From Flavobacterium kingsejongi (lineage in GTDB: Bacteria; Bacteroidota; Bacteroidia; Flavobacteriales; Flavobacteriaceae): DNA of 64,000 nt. This document shows positions 52,329 through 62,092 of the stretch, in pieces. Position 1 is the first letter of the stretch. Each line of letters starts with the position of its first letter. The stretch spans positions 4,160,054 to 4,224,053 of the forward strand of contig NZ_CP020919.1 in NCBI RefSeq assembly GCF_003076475.1, in the 5' to 3' direction. Below the pieces are notes generated by a model. It was given only the letters and a program-made list of their open reading frames with translations, searched no databases and was not told where the DNA came from. Both the position numbers and the translations under genes were made by a program.

Positions 52329-53535
52329 ATGCGAATTCGTTACGTATAGATTTCAATCTTTCATTCTGCCGGGCCTTCTCCCCAACTGCGTAATGGTTTT
52401 CAATCATTTTTGTAGATTTATGATTTGCCATTGCGGCCGCATCATTCATGGATAACATTTCAGTAGTTTCGTCCAAATTTAAATGCTTCAATGAATAAAA
52501 ATCAGCGGTTATATTCAATTTTTCTTTCACATGTACATTCCATCGCCTGCCTATTTGTTCCCTCCTGATACGTTGCGGACCAGGAACCAATCCAACCGAG
52601 AAAACATAATCCTCATTGATTCCGGATAACATGACCCTTTTCCATAAATCGACTGAAATATCTTTTATTACCCGGACTACCCATTCATAGGATGAACCTT
52701 TTTTAATTAGTACCCGGTAAGTTTGATTTTTCAGATCAACGTCTTTAATTTTTACATCGAGTAGTTCCCGAACTCTTCCCCCAGAATGAAAGAATATCAA
52801 TGTGAACCTCCAAAACTCCGGATAATTATTTCTTAAATGATCATTCACTTTTTTTCGCTGAGAATCGGTCAGTACTTCACGTATGTTTTTTGTTTGTTTC
52901 CGTTTCGATATGTCTTTTATAATATTGCTCTCAACGGCTTCATACTCCAATAAGCAAGTATAAATTATGGACAGGTAACCCCGGTATTTATTGAATTTAT
53001 GAGCCGAAAATTTATCCTTATTTTCCATGTCATCAAAAAGCAATTTGATATTCCTACGCTTTATATCCTCAACCCGTATCAAATCATACCCCAAACGGAT
53101 AGCTGCCTTTTTTAGGTGGACTAATATTTGTCTGATATCGTTTCGAGTACTATCGGCTATTTTAATTTTATTGAATGCCAATTCAAGCGCATTGCAAAAT
53201 AAACTATCCGGTCCCAAATCAAATAAAGCTACCTCAGCGGATTTATTTATCATGTAAATATCTCTTATAGGATTATATCCCATATCTTCGAAAAGCTTAG
53301 GTATTTCTTTTAAATATAATTCAGCTGCTGCTTTACGCTCATCCAAAGTTTTGAATGAATTTAATTTTTTCCTGTATGGAAAACCTCTCGGGAATTTTTT
53401 TTTGAAATTGGGATCGAAGAAATAGCACTGAATGTACCAGGGTTTCTTTAAAGATGATTTGGCTGTGGTTTTTTTCCAATCTTCTGGGGAAACCCATATA
53501 TCAGAATATGAGCAACCATTTAATAAATTTTTCAT
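52327..53535 (-). CDS. Tyrosine-type phage integrase
   Basis: 402 residues: an Arm/SAM-like N-terminal region (1-200), then a catalytic domain with the first Arg in SGGRVRELLDVKIKD, a Lys in VLIKKGSSYEW, YSLKHLNLDETTE where box II begins with His but the usual second Arg is not obvious, a His in MANHKSTK, and the nucleophile Tyr in MIENHYAVG. This variant box II is one I recall from Bacteroidota phage integrases. It sits at the right edge of the prophage, near the tRNA-Met gene. The copy is intact, but a matching attL was not found in the window. Confidence 0.85.
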   Translation of the reverse strand: MKNLLNGCSYSDIWVSPEDWKKTTAKSSLKKPWYIQCYFFDPNFKKKFPRGFPYRKKLNSFKTLDERKAAAELYLKEIPKLFEDMGYNPIRDIYMINKSAEVALFDLGPDSLFCNALELAFNKIKIADSTRNDIRQILVHLKKAAIRLGYDLIRVEDIKRRNIKLLFDDMENKDKFSAHKFNKYRGYLSIIYTCLLEYEAVESNIIKDISKRKQTKNIREVLTDSQRKKVNDHLRNNYPEFWRFTLIFFHSGGRVRELLDVKIKDVDLKNQTYRVLIKKGSSYEWVVRVIKDISVDLWKRVMLSGINEDYVFSVGLVPGPQRIRREQIGRRWNVHVKEKLNITADFYSLKHLNLDETTEMLSMNDAAAMANHKSTKMIENHYAVGEKARQNERLKSIRNEFA

Positions 53536-53602
53536 AGTTCGTGAAATTTACATTGTCGGCTGCATTGCCGTTTGATAAATTTGCACGTTTCGAAAGTGAA
53601 GT

Positions 53603-53643
53603 AAAAAAAGCGTAACCCCTTGTTGGGAGTGGGATTACGCTTT
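53603..53643 (-). terminator. Terminator of tRNA-Met
   Basis: On the minus strand AAAGCGTAATCCC and GGGGTTACGCTTT form a stem followed by seven T, directly downstream of the tRNA. Confidence 0.75.
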
Positions 53644-53644
53644 G

Positions 53645-53718
53645 TAGCGAGAGGGAGATTTGAACTCCCGACCTCAGGGTTATGAATCCTGCGCTCTAAC
53701 CGACTGAGCTACCTCGCC
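53645..53718 (-). tRNA. tRNA-Met (CAT)
   Basis: 74 nt on the minus strand. The acceptor stem is GGCGAGG with CTCTCGCT-side pairing and two G-U pairs; the D-arm is GCTCAGTCGGTTAGAGC; the anticodon loop is centred on CAT (CAGGATTCATAACCCTG region); the T-arm is GGGAGTTCAAATCTCCC; and the discriminator is A. CCA is not encoded. CAT could also mark tRNA-Ile2, but the general form fits elongator Met. It lies 110 bp to the right of the integrase start. Confidence 0.93.
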
Positions 53719-53870
53719 AAAATGTCTGCTGAACATCGCTGTTCAATGCGGGTGCAAATATAAAACTTAATTTAAATGCTGCAAACTTAAATCCCGAAAA
53801 AATAAAAATCTTTTTTCATCCTTCAGTAACTCGCTATAGTACTGGCATTTCCAATTGTGCTACAAAGCAT

Positions 53871-53900
53871 AAAAAACCCGGAAGATGGAACTTCCGGGTC
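53871..53900 (-). terminator. Rho-independent terminator of hisS
   Basis: ACCCGGAAG and CTTCCGGGT around TTCCAT; on the minus strand it is followed by six T. Confidence 0.85.
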
Positions 53901-53913
53901 AACAAATATATGC

Positions 53914-55281
53914 TTATTCCAATAAATCCTGAAGTGCGGTAAAATCCAGCGCCTGCTGTTCTCCCGTGTGTAGGTTTTTTACCGTATATTTTTGGTCGTT
54001 CATCTCCTGGTCTCCCACAATTACTGCGTAAGCAATCGTGCGTTTGTCCGCATACTGGAATTGCTTGCCCAGTTTAACCGCATCAGGATACAATTCGACC
54101 TTAATACCCTGCGCCCGTAGCTTTTTAATCGCGTTCATAGCATACAAGGTCTCTTTATTGCCAAAGTTCAGGAAAATAGCCTTAGAAGTCTCTGAAACCG
54201 TTTCCGGGAATAAGCCCAACTCTTCCAATACGAGATAAATTCGATCCAGTCCAAAAGAGATCCCCACTCCACTTACATTTTTGAGTCCGAAGATACCTGT
54301 AAGGTCATCATAACGGCCACCGCCTCCAATAGAGCCCATGGCTACTCCGGCAGGTGGAGCTACTTCAAAAATGGCTCCGGTATAATAATTCAGTCCACGT
54401 GCCAGCGTCACATCAAGATCCAGGATCGAGTCGTTCATACCCAATTCGGTTACCGTCTCACAAATAAAACGCAGTTCTTCGACGCCTTTTTGTCCTTCTT
54501 CTGATTCCGCCAACAATACCGAAAGCTTTTCGATCTTTTCACTGATCGTCCCGGTAAAATTAAACAAAGGCTGTACTTTGGCAATTGCTGCTTCGGCGAT
54601 CCCTTTTTCGATCATTTCTTTTTTGACACCGTCTTCCCCGATTTTATCGAGTTTGTCCAGTGCTACTGTAAAGTCAATCAGCTTATCACTGGCCCCGATC
54701 ACCTCAGCAATTCCGGACAGGATTTTACGATTGTTTATTTTTATAGTCACCCCTTTTAATCCCAGTGCCGAAAAAACACCATCATAGAGCTGTACCAATT
54801 CTACTTCCTGCCATAATGAGGTCGAACCAACGACATCGGCATCGCATTGGTAAAACTCACGGAAACGTCCTTTTTGAGGACGATCGGCACGCCATACCGG
54901 CTGGATCTGGTACCGCTTAAAAGGGAATTCAATTTCATTTTGGTGCTGTACGACATACCGCGCAAAAGGAACGGTAAGGTCATAGCGCAAAGCTTTCTCC
55001 GAAATGTGTGCCGTTAACTTTTGGCTGTTGCGATCCGTTAAGTGCTTTTCGTCTGCTTTAGCGAGGTAATCGCCGGAATTTAATATTTTAAAAATCAACC
55101 TGTCCCCTTCTTCCCCATATTTTCCCATCAGGGTATCGGAGTTTTCAAAAGAAGGCGTTTCTATCGGCTGGAAACCGTATTTTTCGAAGTTGCTTTTGAT
55201 AATCTGGATGATGTACTGGCGTTTCGCCACCTCTATCGGGGAGAAATCGCGGGTACCTTTAGGTATGCCTGGTTTTGCCAT
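53914..55281 (-). CDS. hisS: Histidine--tRNA ligase
   Basis: 455 residues from ATG 55279-55281 ([20 protein letters not shown]); an upstream ATG at 55374 is rejected because class II HisRS proteins start near KGTRDF. Visible motifs: motif 2 in [20 protein letters not shown], the histidine loop [15 protein letters not shown], and motif 3 in [17 protein letters not shown]. The C-terminal anticodon-binding domain is complete. It charges tRNA-His. No unusual features. Confidence 0.95.
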   Translation of the reverse strand: MAKPGIPKGTRDFSPIEVAKRQYIIQIIKSNFEKYGFQPIETPSFENSDTLMGKYGEEGDRLIFKILNSGDYLAKADEKHLTDRNSQKLTAHISEKALRYDLTVPFARYVVQHQNEIEFPFKRYQIQPVWRADRPQKGRFREFYQCDADVVGSTSLWQEVELVQLYDGVFSALGLKGVTIKINNRKILSGIAEVIGASDKLIDFTVALDKLDKIGEDGVKKEMIEKGIAEAAIAKVQPLFNFTGTISEKIEKLSVLLAESEEGQKGVEELRFICETVTELGMNDSILDLDVTLARGLNYYTGAIFEVAPPAGVAMGSIGGGGRYDDLTGIFGLKNVSGVGISFGLDRIYLVLEELGLFPETVSETSKAIFLNFGNKETLYAMNAIKKLRAQGIKVELYPDAVKLGKQFQYADKRTIAYAVIVGDQEMNDQKYTVKNLHTGEQQALDFTALQDLLE

Positions 55282-55424
55282 AATGCTGTTCTGCTTAAAT
55301 CCCTGCAAATATCTTATTTTCTTTTGGGATGGCATCAAAAAAAATAATGTTTGTACCGGAAGGAAGTCCTCCACGATACAAACATTATACTGATTCCTGT
55401 TGCAGTGCCGAAGCCTGCCCTGTT

Positions 55425-58115
55425 TTATTTTTTATCCAACTTTACGATACGGATATAGTCCAGCATCGCCTGATTGATGTCTACATTCATATTTTCATTA
55501 AAGGTTTCCAGTTTCAGGGTAAGTACATGTTTCCCGGCAGTCAGGTATACTTTCACTGGATTGCTGAATCCCCAGTTGCTCCACTCATTCACGCCACGTT
55601 GTGGAAATACAAACGTTCCCAATGTCGTAATGCCTTCTTTTAAAGTACGGATCGCACATTTGTTTTCAGTATTCGTAGGTCCATTGCCATTGGCATAATG
55701 AAAATCTACAGCATACCATCCGGTTTCGCCTATCGCTACAGAAAAATCAAACGTCGGATTTACCGTTTTTGAAGTTTCTATAAAACCATTTCCGGAATAT
55801 CCTTTATAAGGATACTCTGCTTTCCCAATACTGTTTTCCAATTCAAAAATACTGGTCGCCTTATCCTCGGCTACAACGATCGGTTCACTGGCAAACGAAG
55901 TTACTCCTTTGGCATCCGCTGCAATGACCTGATATTCTGCGTAACCCAATTTTACAGCATTTGCTGTCGTTTTAGCCGTTTTCTCGATTTCCTTACCGTT
56001 TTTAAGCACACTGTAATTCACAGCACCTTCTACCGGATTCCAGGAAAGCACTCCATTGGTATACGTTACTGATGGGGCAGCAGGAGAAAAATCATTGTCT
56101 CTTTTGTTGATTTTCGTATTCGTAAATGCCATATTATCCAAAACAATCTTAACCGTATGTGGCCCTTTCAGGCTTTGGGATATCTCCGGGCTGGTTACGA
56201 CCTTGCCATCCAGTGTAAATGATTTTATAGTATTCCCGTATCCTTCTACCGTAATTTCCAAAATGGCTTCGCGGTATTTAAAATTACTCAGTGTACGCGT
56301 TCCTTTTAATTCCTGTGGTACGAAAGGGCGCAAAACCAATTTATCCGCCTGAAAATCCATTCCAAAGAGGATTTTATGAGTCATTGCCAAATTACCCGCT
56401 AAACTCCACAGCATATTGCTGGAATTGATCTGTGTACCGGCAAAATCACCATTATCCGCTACAAAATTTTCCTTATTCGTAAGAAATAAAGCCGAAGGCC
56501 GTATAATAGCCGCCATCGATTCCATTACAGAAGTTACATTTCCGGTTTTGGCAGAAGCCAATCCCCAATAGGCCTGTACAAAAGGCCATACCGCATTGTT
56601 ATGATACGGTGGAATATTCGGGATCTGTGGATAAATGCATGAAATACCATAATCAGTCACCGGAGTATTGGCAATGATAGATTGTTGTTTTTGCAGATCC
56701 GCAATACCATACAAAACACATAGCGCTTCTCCTAAAGCTTCCGCACGCGGCGAAACAATTTTCGAATTGCGGCCGTATAGGTATTGAGCATAATATCCTT
56801 TGTCTTTTAGCCATAAGTGCTCGTTGATGCCCATTTTAATATTGGCAGCGATGAGTTTGTGCTTTTTCGCTATGTCTTTAAAATTCAGCAAGGTTGCCAT
56901 TTCAGCCAATACGACATTCGCCTGGAAATGTACCGCATTCGTCCCTAAATTTTCCGATTCAAAAATATCCGCCGGCTGCATCCATTTTGGATAGGTTTGT
57001 TCCCGCCAGTCCAGGAAAGACGATTCGCCACGCACTAAATGGGTTTCCTTATCATAAATAACATTGAGGTCATCCTCAATGGAATTCTTAACAATGGTAT
57101 ACGATTGCTGCAACCAGTTTTTATCGCCGGTAGCCTTATATACTTCATAAGCCGCAATTGCCCAGACCATACGATCGGTAGACGCAGGATATGCACCTCC
57201 TGTCCCGGTATCCTGAATGATGCGTTTATTGGCATTTACTTTTTTCATCAGGCTGTTCATCGCAACTTTAGGCTGCAGGTACGCCATCGACAAAATGATA
57301 CTGTAGCTGATATCACGCGTCCATACGCCCGCCCACTCTTTGCCGGTACGGAACGTACTGTCTGCTTCAACGGCATTCAGCATCTCTTCGGTAGACAGAT
57401 TGTAAATGGCATCAGTCAGCACATAATCTGATTTGTATTGTGGGAAAGCGGAAAGATCCCGCGTCAACTGCCAGGTGCCTTCCGTTTTCTTTTGGTCTTT
57501 TTTGGCATTAAACGTTAAGGTCGTTTCATAAATCCCGTCCCCATCTTCATCTCTTAATTGGAGTTCGGAACGTTGGTACAGGTTGTCAAAATCCCAGACC
57601 ATGGGTGCCGTAGCTCCCGCGATATATACATTTTTAAAATCTTCTTTAAAAATTTTCTCTCCGCTGAATGTGGTATAATAGCCTTTATTTTTCAGCTCTT
57701 TTAAAACATCGCGCATGTCCAGGCGGACTTTAAGCCGGCTATCAGGCTTTAATGCTACTTCTTTTCCAGTGTTTTTTTCTTTTTGTAGTTCCCCAAAACG
57801 GATTAATGGTGTCTCGTTACCTGTGGTGAAATTGTAGTAATGATTCACCCCCGACTTCATCTCATTATCCTTTCCGTTAATACTGAATTTAAATATCAGT
57901 CCGGAACTTACCGATTCATTAACAGGGCTCTGGTAGTTTGAAGTCAGTTCGGTAGGAGAAACAGCTTTCGCGGCAAACTTATGTTGCTTTACTCCGTCGG
58001 CATGTATGGAATAGGCATCGGTTTTCCAGATAACAGAGCCGTTTTGGGCCTGTACCCCATTTGCCAAAGCGAAACAGAATAGGATAAAACCAAGAGTATA
58101 GTGCGATGATTTCAT
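55425..58115 (-). CDS. Secreted six-hairpin glycoside hydrolase
   Basis: An 896-residue protein with signal peptide ([20 protein letters not shown], cleavage near VQAQ). An N-terminal beta domain is followed by an (alpha/alpha)6-type catalytic region: [60 protein letters not shown] and [20 protein letters not shown]. This pattern matches MGH1-like/trehalase-like glycosidases of clans GH37/GH63/GH78. Two C-terminal beta modules follow: an Ig/FN3-like part and a CBM6-like part near [17 protein letters not shown]. Asp in WTRDIS and DWRE are candidate acids. Substrate unknown; periplasmic or secreted. Confidence 0.82.
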   Translation of the reverse strand: MKSSHYTLGFILFCFALANGVQAQNGSVIWKTDAYSIHADGVKQHKFAAKAVSPTELTSNYQSPVNESVSSGLIFKFSINGKDNEMKSGVNHYYNFTTGNETPLIRFGELQKEKNTGKEVALKPDSRLKVRLDMRDVLKELKNKGYYTTFSGEKIFKEDFKNVYIAGATAPMVWDFDNLYQRSELQLRDEDGDGIYETTLTFNAKKDQKKTEGTWQLTRDLSAFPQYKSDYVLTDAIYNLSTEEMLNAVEADSTFRTGKEWAGVWTRDISYSIILSMAYLQPKVAMNSLMKKVNANKRIIQDTGTGGAYPASTDRMVWAIAAYEVYKATGDKNWLQQSYTIVKNSIEDDLNVIYDKETHLVRGESSFLDWREQTYPKWMQPADIFESENLGTNAVHFQANVVLAEMATLLNFKDIAKKHKLIAANIKMGINEHLWLKDKGYYAQYLYGRNSKIVSPRAEALGEALCVLYGIADLQKQQSIIANTPVTDYGISCIYPQIPNIPPYHNNAVWPFVQAYWGLASAKTGNVTSVMESMAAIIRPSALFLTNKENFVADNGDFAGTQINSSNMLWSLAGNLAMTHKILFGMDFQADKLVLRPFVPQELKGTRTLSNFKYREAILEITVEGYGNTIKSFTLDGKVVTSPEISQSLKGPHTVKIVLDNMAFTNTKINKRDNDFSPAAPSVTYTNGVLSWNPVEGAVNYSVLKNGKEIEKTAKTTANAVKLGYAEYQVIAADAKGVTSFASEPIVVAEDKATSIFELENSIGKAEYPYKGYSGNGFIETSKTVNPTFDFSVAIGETGWYAVDFHYANGNGPTNTENKCAIRTLKEGITTLGTFVFPQRGVNEWSNWGFSNPVKVYLTAGKHVLTLKLETFNENMNVDINQAMLDYIRIVKLDKK

Positions 58116-58323
58116 TACTTATTTTTTATTTAAAGGGCTATAAAGTACAGCGATTTTTTATTTTGATACAAAATAAACTTTTTTCCGCCTAAAACGCCTC
58201 ATTTTATAGATAAATCTTTTCCAATGCGTTCCTGTTTTCGCATTCATCCTAAATTGGCAATCGCAGACAGATGGCAGAACAACAAAAAAAATCATTACTT
58301 TAGAGCCGTAAAAAACATACGCT

Positions 58324-59568
58324 ATGTTCAAGCTGTTTAAGGAAAATACCCGGATCGCCTTCGGTGCCATCAAAAGCCAATTATTACGAACGGTACTGAC
58401 GGTCCTCATTATCAGTATCGGGATTTGGGCGTTGGTCGGTATCCTCACCGTGGTAGCAGCATTGGAAAATACCCTTACCAGTGACTTTGCGTCTATGGGA
58501 GCCAATACGTTCAACATTAATCAGTACGAAATGACGACCCAGCGCCGGGGCGGTGGTGAAGTCGAGAAGATCAATCCTACCATCCGCTACGCCGAAGCCA
58601 AAGAATTCAAAGAAAAATACAACTTCCCCTACACCAATACTTCGGTATCATTTACCGCGACGACTACGGCGGAAGTAAAATATGAATCGGCCAAAACCGA
58701 TCCAGAAATTACAGTAATGGGTGTCGATAATTTCTTCCTGCCGAATTCAGGACTGGAAATGGTGAAAGGCCGTAATTTCACCCAGTCGGATATCGACAAT
58801 AATACCTATACCTGTATTGTGGGTTCGGATTTTGAAAAAGGCCTGTTCAGGAATACCTCTAATTCTATTGACAAAGTGATCTCCATTCGTGGTGCAAAAT
58901 TCCGGGTTATTGGGGTTCTCAAAGAAAAGGGTTCTACTTTTGGCAACAGCCAGGATTTACGGGTATTGATCCCCATACAGGTGGCTCGCTCCCTATTTAG
59001 CGCACCCAATATTAACTATTCGATTAGCGTGTTGTCGGGCCAGAATGAATTACTGAACGAAGCCATCGACAATGCGATGATTACCATGCGAAAAGTGCGG
59101 AAACTGAATCCGGTAGAAGAGAATAATTTTGGTATTATCCGAAGTGATGACCTGATTAACCGTATTGGTGAAATTACACAATACCTGGATGTAGCTGCAG
59201 TAGTAATTGGAATCATCACCATTTTTGGCTCATCAATTGCCCTGATGAATATAATGATTGTATCGGTAACGGAACGCACCCGGGAAATTGGAATCCGGAA
59301 ATCATTAGGGGCAAAAAAAATTACGATTGCCCTCCAGTTTTTTACCGAAACGCTTATTATCGGCCAATTGGGTGGATTACTCGGGATTTTCCTGGGGATC
59401 TTCTCCGGGTTCCTGATTGCCATGGCTTTGGATTTCAGCTTTGTGATTCCGTGGGGCGCTATGCTTTCGGCTGTGATCACCACTTTGATTGTTGCTATTT
59501 TCTCCGGTTTATATCCGGCGATCAAAGCTGCAATACTCGATCCTATTGAGGCTTTGCGCTACGAATAA
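58324..59568 (+). CDS. ABC transporter permease, MacB/FtsX type
   Basis: A 414-residue permease: a first membrane helix at about 18-45, a periplasmic MacB-like domain (about 50-280) and three C-terminal helices (about 287-312, 336-360 and 372-396), with the conserved VTERTREIGIRKSLGAKK and the final AAILDPIEALRYE. The matching ATPase gene is not adjacent, so it must come from elsewhere. MacB-like systems act as mechanotransmitters or exporters rather than classical importers. It abuts prmC (convergent, no gap). Confidence 0.9.
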   Translation: MFKLFKENTRIAFGAIKSQLLRTVLTVLIISIGIWALVGILTVVAALENTLTSDFASMGANTFNINQYEMTTQRRGGGEVEKINPTIRYAEAKEFKEKYNFPYTNTSVSFTATTTAEVKYESAKTDPEITVMGVDNFFLPNSGLEMVKGRNFTQSDIDNNTYTCIVGSDFEKGLFRNTSNSIDKVISIRGAKFRVIGVLKEKGSTFGNSQDLRVLIPIQVARSLFSAPNINYSISVLSGQNELLNEAIDNAMITMRKVRKLNPVEENNFGIIRSDDLINRIGEITQYLDVAAVVIGIITIFGSSIALMNIMIVSVTERTREIGIRKSLGAKKITIALQFFTETLIIGQLGGLLGIFLGIFSGFLIAMALDFSFVIPWGAMLSAVITTLIVAIFSGLYPAIKAAILDPIEALRYE

Positions 59569-60420
59569 TTACACTGGTAAAGTTCCACAAATCATACGAT
59601 CATTTCCATACATGTCTTTACGAAGCACTACGTCCTGAAAACCATAATCGGTAAGCAACCCGATCATCTCAGGCCCAAGGTATTGATTAATTTCAAAATA
59701 CAGCTTGCCTCCTGCAATGAGGTTCCGAACCGCCAATTGCGTGATCTTCCTGTAAAAAATCAAGGCATTATCATCTTCAACAAACAACGCCAAATGGGGC
59801 TCATGTTCCAATACATTGGGCTTCATCTCCTCTTTTTCCAGATTCCGGATATAGGGCGGATTGGAAACAATAACAGTATACTGCTCGCCAAGATCATGCG
59901 CAGCCAAAATATCCTTTTCTAAAAATTTGACAGAAACACCATTTGCAGCAGCATTCCGTTGGGCTGTTTCCAAAGCGCCCACGGAGACATCAATTGCCGA
60001 AACTGCTGCTCCGGATAGATTCTTAGCCAATGTTATGGCGATACAACCACTTCCGGTCCCGATATCCAATAGCGTCGGGCTGGGTTTAAATTCGGTATCG
60101 GAGATAATCCATTCCACCAACTCTTCTGTTTCCGGACGTGGTATCAGGACATTGGTGTTTACTTCAAATTCCAATCCGTAAAAATGCGCCTTACCCAATA
60201 GGTATTGAATAGGCTGTTCGTCTTTCAGTTGGGCTAATAGCGCATCCCATCGGGCCACTTCCGCCACTGTAAATTCTGCATCAGGCCGTAAGGCGAGGTC
60301 TACTCTTTTCATGTGATGCCATTCTTCCAGCGCCATGTAAAAAAAGTTTTCGGCTTCTGAAATCCCGTGAACCGGCACTAATCTGGTGATAAAATTTTCA
60401 CGATACGTCCTGATTTTCAT
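59569..60420 (-). CDS. prmC: Peptide chain release factor N5-glutamine methyltransferase
   Basis: A 283-residue SAM-dependent enzyme methylating the GGQ glutamine of release factors RF1 and RF2. A helical N-terminal domain binds the factor. The Rossmann domain shows TLLDIGTGSGCIAITLAKN (motif I) and VSNPPYI with the catalytic NPPY. Length and order match PrmC (formerly HemK). It is convergent with the FtsX-type permease gene and 66 bp downstream of the GNAT gene. Confidence 0.94.
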   Translation of the reverse strand: MKIRTYRENFITRLVPVHGISEAENFFYMALEEWHHMKRVDLALRPDAEFTVAEVARWDALLAQLKDEQPIQYLLGKAHFYGLEFEVNTNVLIPRPETEELVEWIISDTEFKPSPTLLDIGTGSGCIAITLAKNLSGAAVSAIDVSVGALETAQRNAAANGVSVKFLEKDILAAHDLGEQYTVIVSNPPYIRNLEKEEMKPNVLEHEPHLALFVEDDNALIFYRKITQLAVRNLIAGGKLYFEINQYLGPEMIGLLTDYGFQDVVLRKDMYGNDRMICGTLPV

Positions 60421-60486
60421 AGTGTAGTAATGTATCCGAATCCGCTTCGGTTGTTTGTATTTTATATAGTGATCGTAATAAGCATC

Positions 60487-60972
60487 TTATAGCTTCCTGA
60501 GCATCCATACCGGGCAGGAATAATGTCCGGTGTTCCCAAGCGGCGCTTCCAGGTACACAAATCCGGAGTTTCGGTACAATTGCTGCGCTGCTTCCATGTA
60601 AGGCATTGTCTCCAGGTAACATGAGGTATAATCAAAAGCTTTGGCTTTTTCAAGACAGGCCGCCATCAGCCGGCTTGCGACTCCCATTCCCCGCGCTTCT
60701 GTCAGAAGGTACATTTTTTGCAGCTCACAGATGGGGCGATCCTCGTGCTCCAATTGCGCAATACCAGCTCCCCCGATAATTTTTCCCTCTTGTTCTGCTA
60801 TAAAATAAACGGACTTATCATTTTGATATACTGCTGATAAAGTATCCAGAAAAGGATCGGCGTATGCGGTGCCGACTTTCGGGACTCCCAATTCCACTAA
60901 AACATCCCGGATTACTTTTGCAATAGCGGGATTATCAGCATACTGGATTTCACGTATAAGTATTGTATTCAT
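60487..60972 (-). CDS. GNAT family N-acetyltransferase
   Basis: A 161-residue acetyltransferase beginning MNTILIREIQYADNPAIAKV. The acetyl-CoA-binding motif A is seen in KMYLLTEARGMGVASRLMAA (R/Q-x-x-G-x-G/A pattern), followed by CLEKAKAFDYTSCYLETMPY and the terminal GNTGHYSCPVWMLRKL. The substrate is unknown. It is divergent from ribD, with a short 28-bp gap between the two starts, so both promoters must overlap in a very tight region. Confidence 0.88.
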   Translation of the reverse strand: MNTILIREIQYADNPAIAKVIRDVLVELGVPKVGTAYADPFLDTLSAVYQNDKSVYFIAEQEGKIIGGAGIAQLEHEDRPICELQKMYLLTEARGMGVASRLMAACLEKAKAFDYTSCYLETMPYMEAAQQLYRNSGFVYLEAPLGNTGHYSCPVWMLRKL

Positions 60973-60988
60973 TTTGCGCTAAAAGACT

Positions 60989-60996
60989 TATTTTTG
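60989..60996 (+). promoter_or_regulatory. -7 promoter box abutting the ribD start
   Basis: TATTTTTG ends 4 bp before the GTG of ribD; a TTG at 60963-60965 may be its -33 partner (23-bp spacer). Transcription would start at or inside the start codon, a leaderless arrangement. Confidence 0.35.
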
Positions 60997-61000
60997 TGCC

Positions 61001-62092
61001 GTGAAGATACATCAAAAATACTTAGATCGCTGTATAGCATTGGCCAAAAATGGCCTGGGAACGACCTATCCTAATCCGTTGGTTGGAAGCGTGATTGTCT
61101 ATAACGACACCATTATCGGTGAAGGCTGGCATCGAAAAGCCGGCGAACCGCACGCTGAAGTAAACGCCATAAATTCGGTAAAAGACAAAAAGCTGCTTTC
61201 AAAATCCACTATTTATGTCAGCCTGGAACCCTGCAGCCATTTTGGAAAGACCCCACCTTGCTGCGACCTGATCATTCAACACCATATCCCCAATGTAGTA
61301 ATCGGCACGATTGATCCCTTTGCCCAAGTTTCGGGTAATGGCATCAAAAAACTAATAGCATCGGGCAGGAATGTCACTGTTGGTATTTTAGAAGATGCTG
61401 CGAATGCACTGAATAAACGTTTCTTCACTTTCCATGAACAGCAACGCCCTTATATTATCCTGAAATGGGCCGAAAGCCAGGACGGCTTTATTAGCCCGCA
61501 CCATCCTGCCGAAGGCGAAACAAGGCATACTCAGGATCTGACTGACAAAAAACCGGTATGGATTACCAATGTCTATTCCCGTCAATTAGTACACAAATGG
61601 CGTAGTGAAGAGCAGGCGATTTTAGTAGGGACAAAGACCGTTTTAGACGATAATCCTAAGTTAAATGTTCGGGACTGGGCAGGAAAAAATCCGGTAAGAG
61701 TTGTTATTGACCGAAAAAAAATTGTATCTTCAACAGCTTTTGTTTTGGATAAAAGCACAAAAACGATTGTAATTACGTCCGACAGCCTGGTTTCCGATCA
61801 TGAAAATCTTTGCTACGAAACCATTGATTTTACCCAAAATCAGGCAAAACAAATTGCAGCAATTTTGTATCGGCACGAAATACAGTCTGTTATTATTGAA
61901 GGAGGAAGACGTACCCTGCAATCGTTCATCGATGCCGGAATCTGGGATGAAGCCCGGGTCTTCAAAGGCAATTTATTTTTAGGTGAGGGAACAAAAGCCC
62001 CAACATTAAATAAACCCTGTAGCGAAAAACAATCGATTTTAAAAGACCAACTTTTACTATACTACAACCATGATCAATACGATAATCTTTGA
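61001..62092 (+). CDS. ribD: Bifunctional riboflavin biosynthesis protein RibD
   Basis: A 363-residue protein starting with GTG. The N-terminal deaminase domain (1-145) holds the zinc site HAEVNAI (His51, Glu53) and EPCSHFGKTPPC (Cys78, Cys87). The C-terminal reductase domain (about 150-360) shows WAESQDGFI and VIIEGGRRTLQSF. Together they perform the deamination and reduction of the pyrimidine intermediate in riboflavin synthesis. The 3' end overlaps the HAD gene by 23 bp in another frame, indicating coupling. No other rib genes are in the window. Confidence 0.95.
   Translation: MKIHQKYLDRCIALAKNGLGTTYPNPLVGSVIVYNDTIIGEGWHRKAGEPHAEVNAINSVKDKKLLSKSTIYVSLEPCSHFGKTPPCCDLIIQHHIPNVVIGTIDPFAQVSGNGIKKLIASGRNVTVGILEDAANALNKRFFTFHEQQRPYIILKWAESQDGFISPHHPAEGETRHTQDLTDKKPVWITNVYSRQLVHKWRSEEQAILVGTKTVLDDNPKLNVRDWAGKNPVRVVIDRKKIVSSTAFVLDKSTKTIVITSDSLVSDHENLCYETIDFTQNQAKQIAAILYRHEIQSVIIEGGRRTLQSFIDAGIWDEARVFKGNLFLGEGTKAPTLNKPCSEKQSILKDQLLLYYNHDQYDNL

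Larger units (their letters stand above)
39454..53600. mobile_element. Composite, defective prophage region
   Basis: A 14-kb region holding, in order, a Mu-like left arm (end repeats, S24 repressor on the minus strand, early gene and MuA-like transposase on the plus strand), an IS21-family element, a right arm of tailed-phage structural and lysis genes, and a tyrosine integrase. The left border falls where the Ada-like gene breaks off. The right border lies between the integrase start (53535) and the tRNA terminator (53603). No terminase, major capsid, protease or tape-measure gene is seen, so it cannot form virions on its own. Border positions are approximate. Confidence 0.75.

Noticed and set aside
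53645..53718. Prophage integrated exactly into the tRNA-Met 3' end
   Set aside because: The tRNA is followed by its own terminator before the prophage begins, and no second copy of the tRNA 3' end was found.
59016..59525. A 169-codon open frame on the minus strand
   Set aside because: Antisense to the MacB/FtsX permease gene, with low-complexity Ile/Ser/Arg content.
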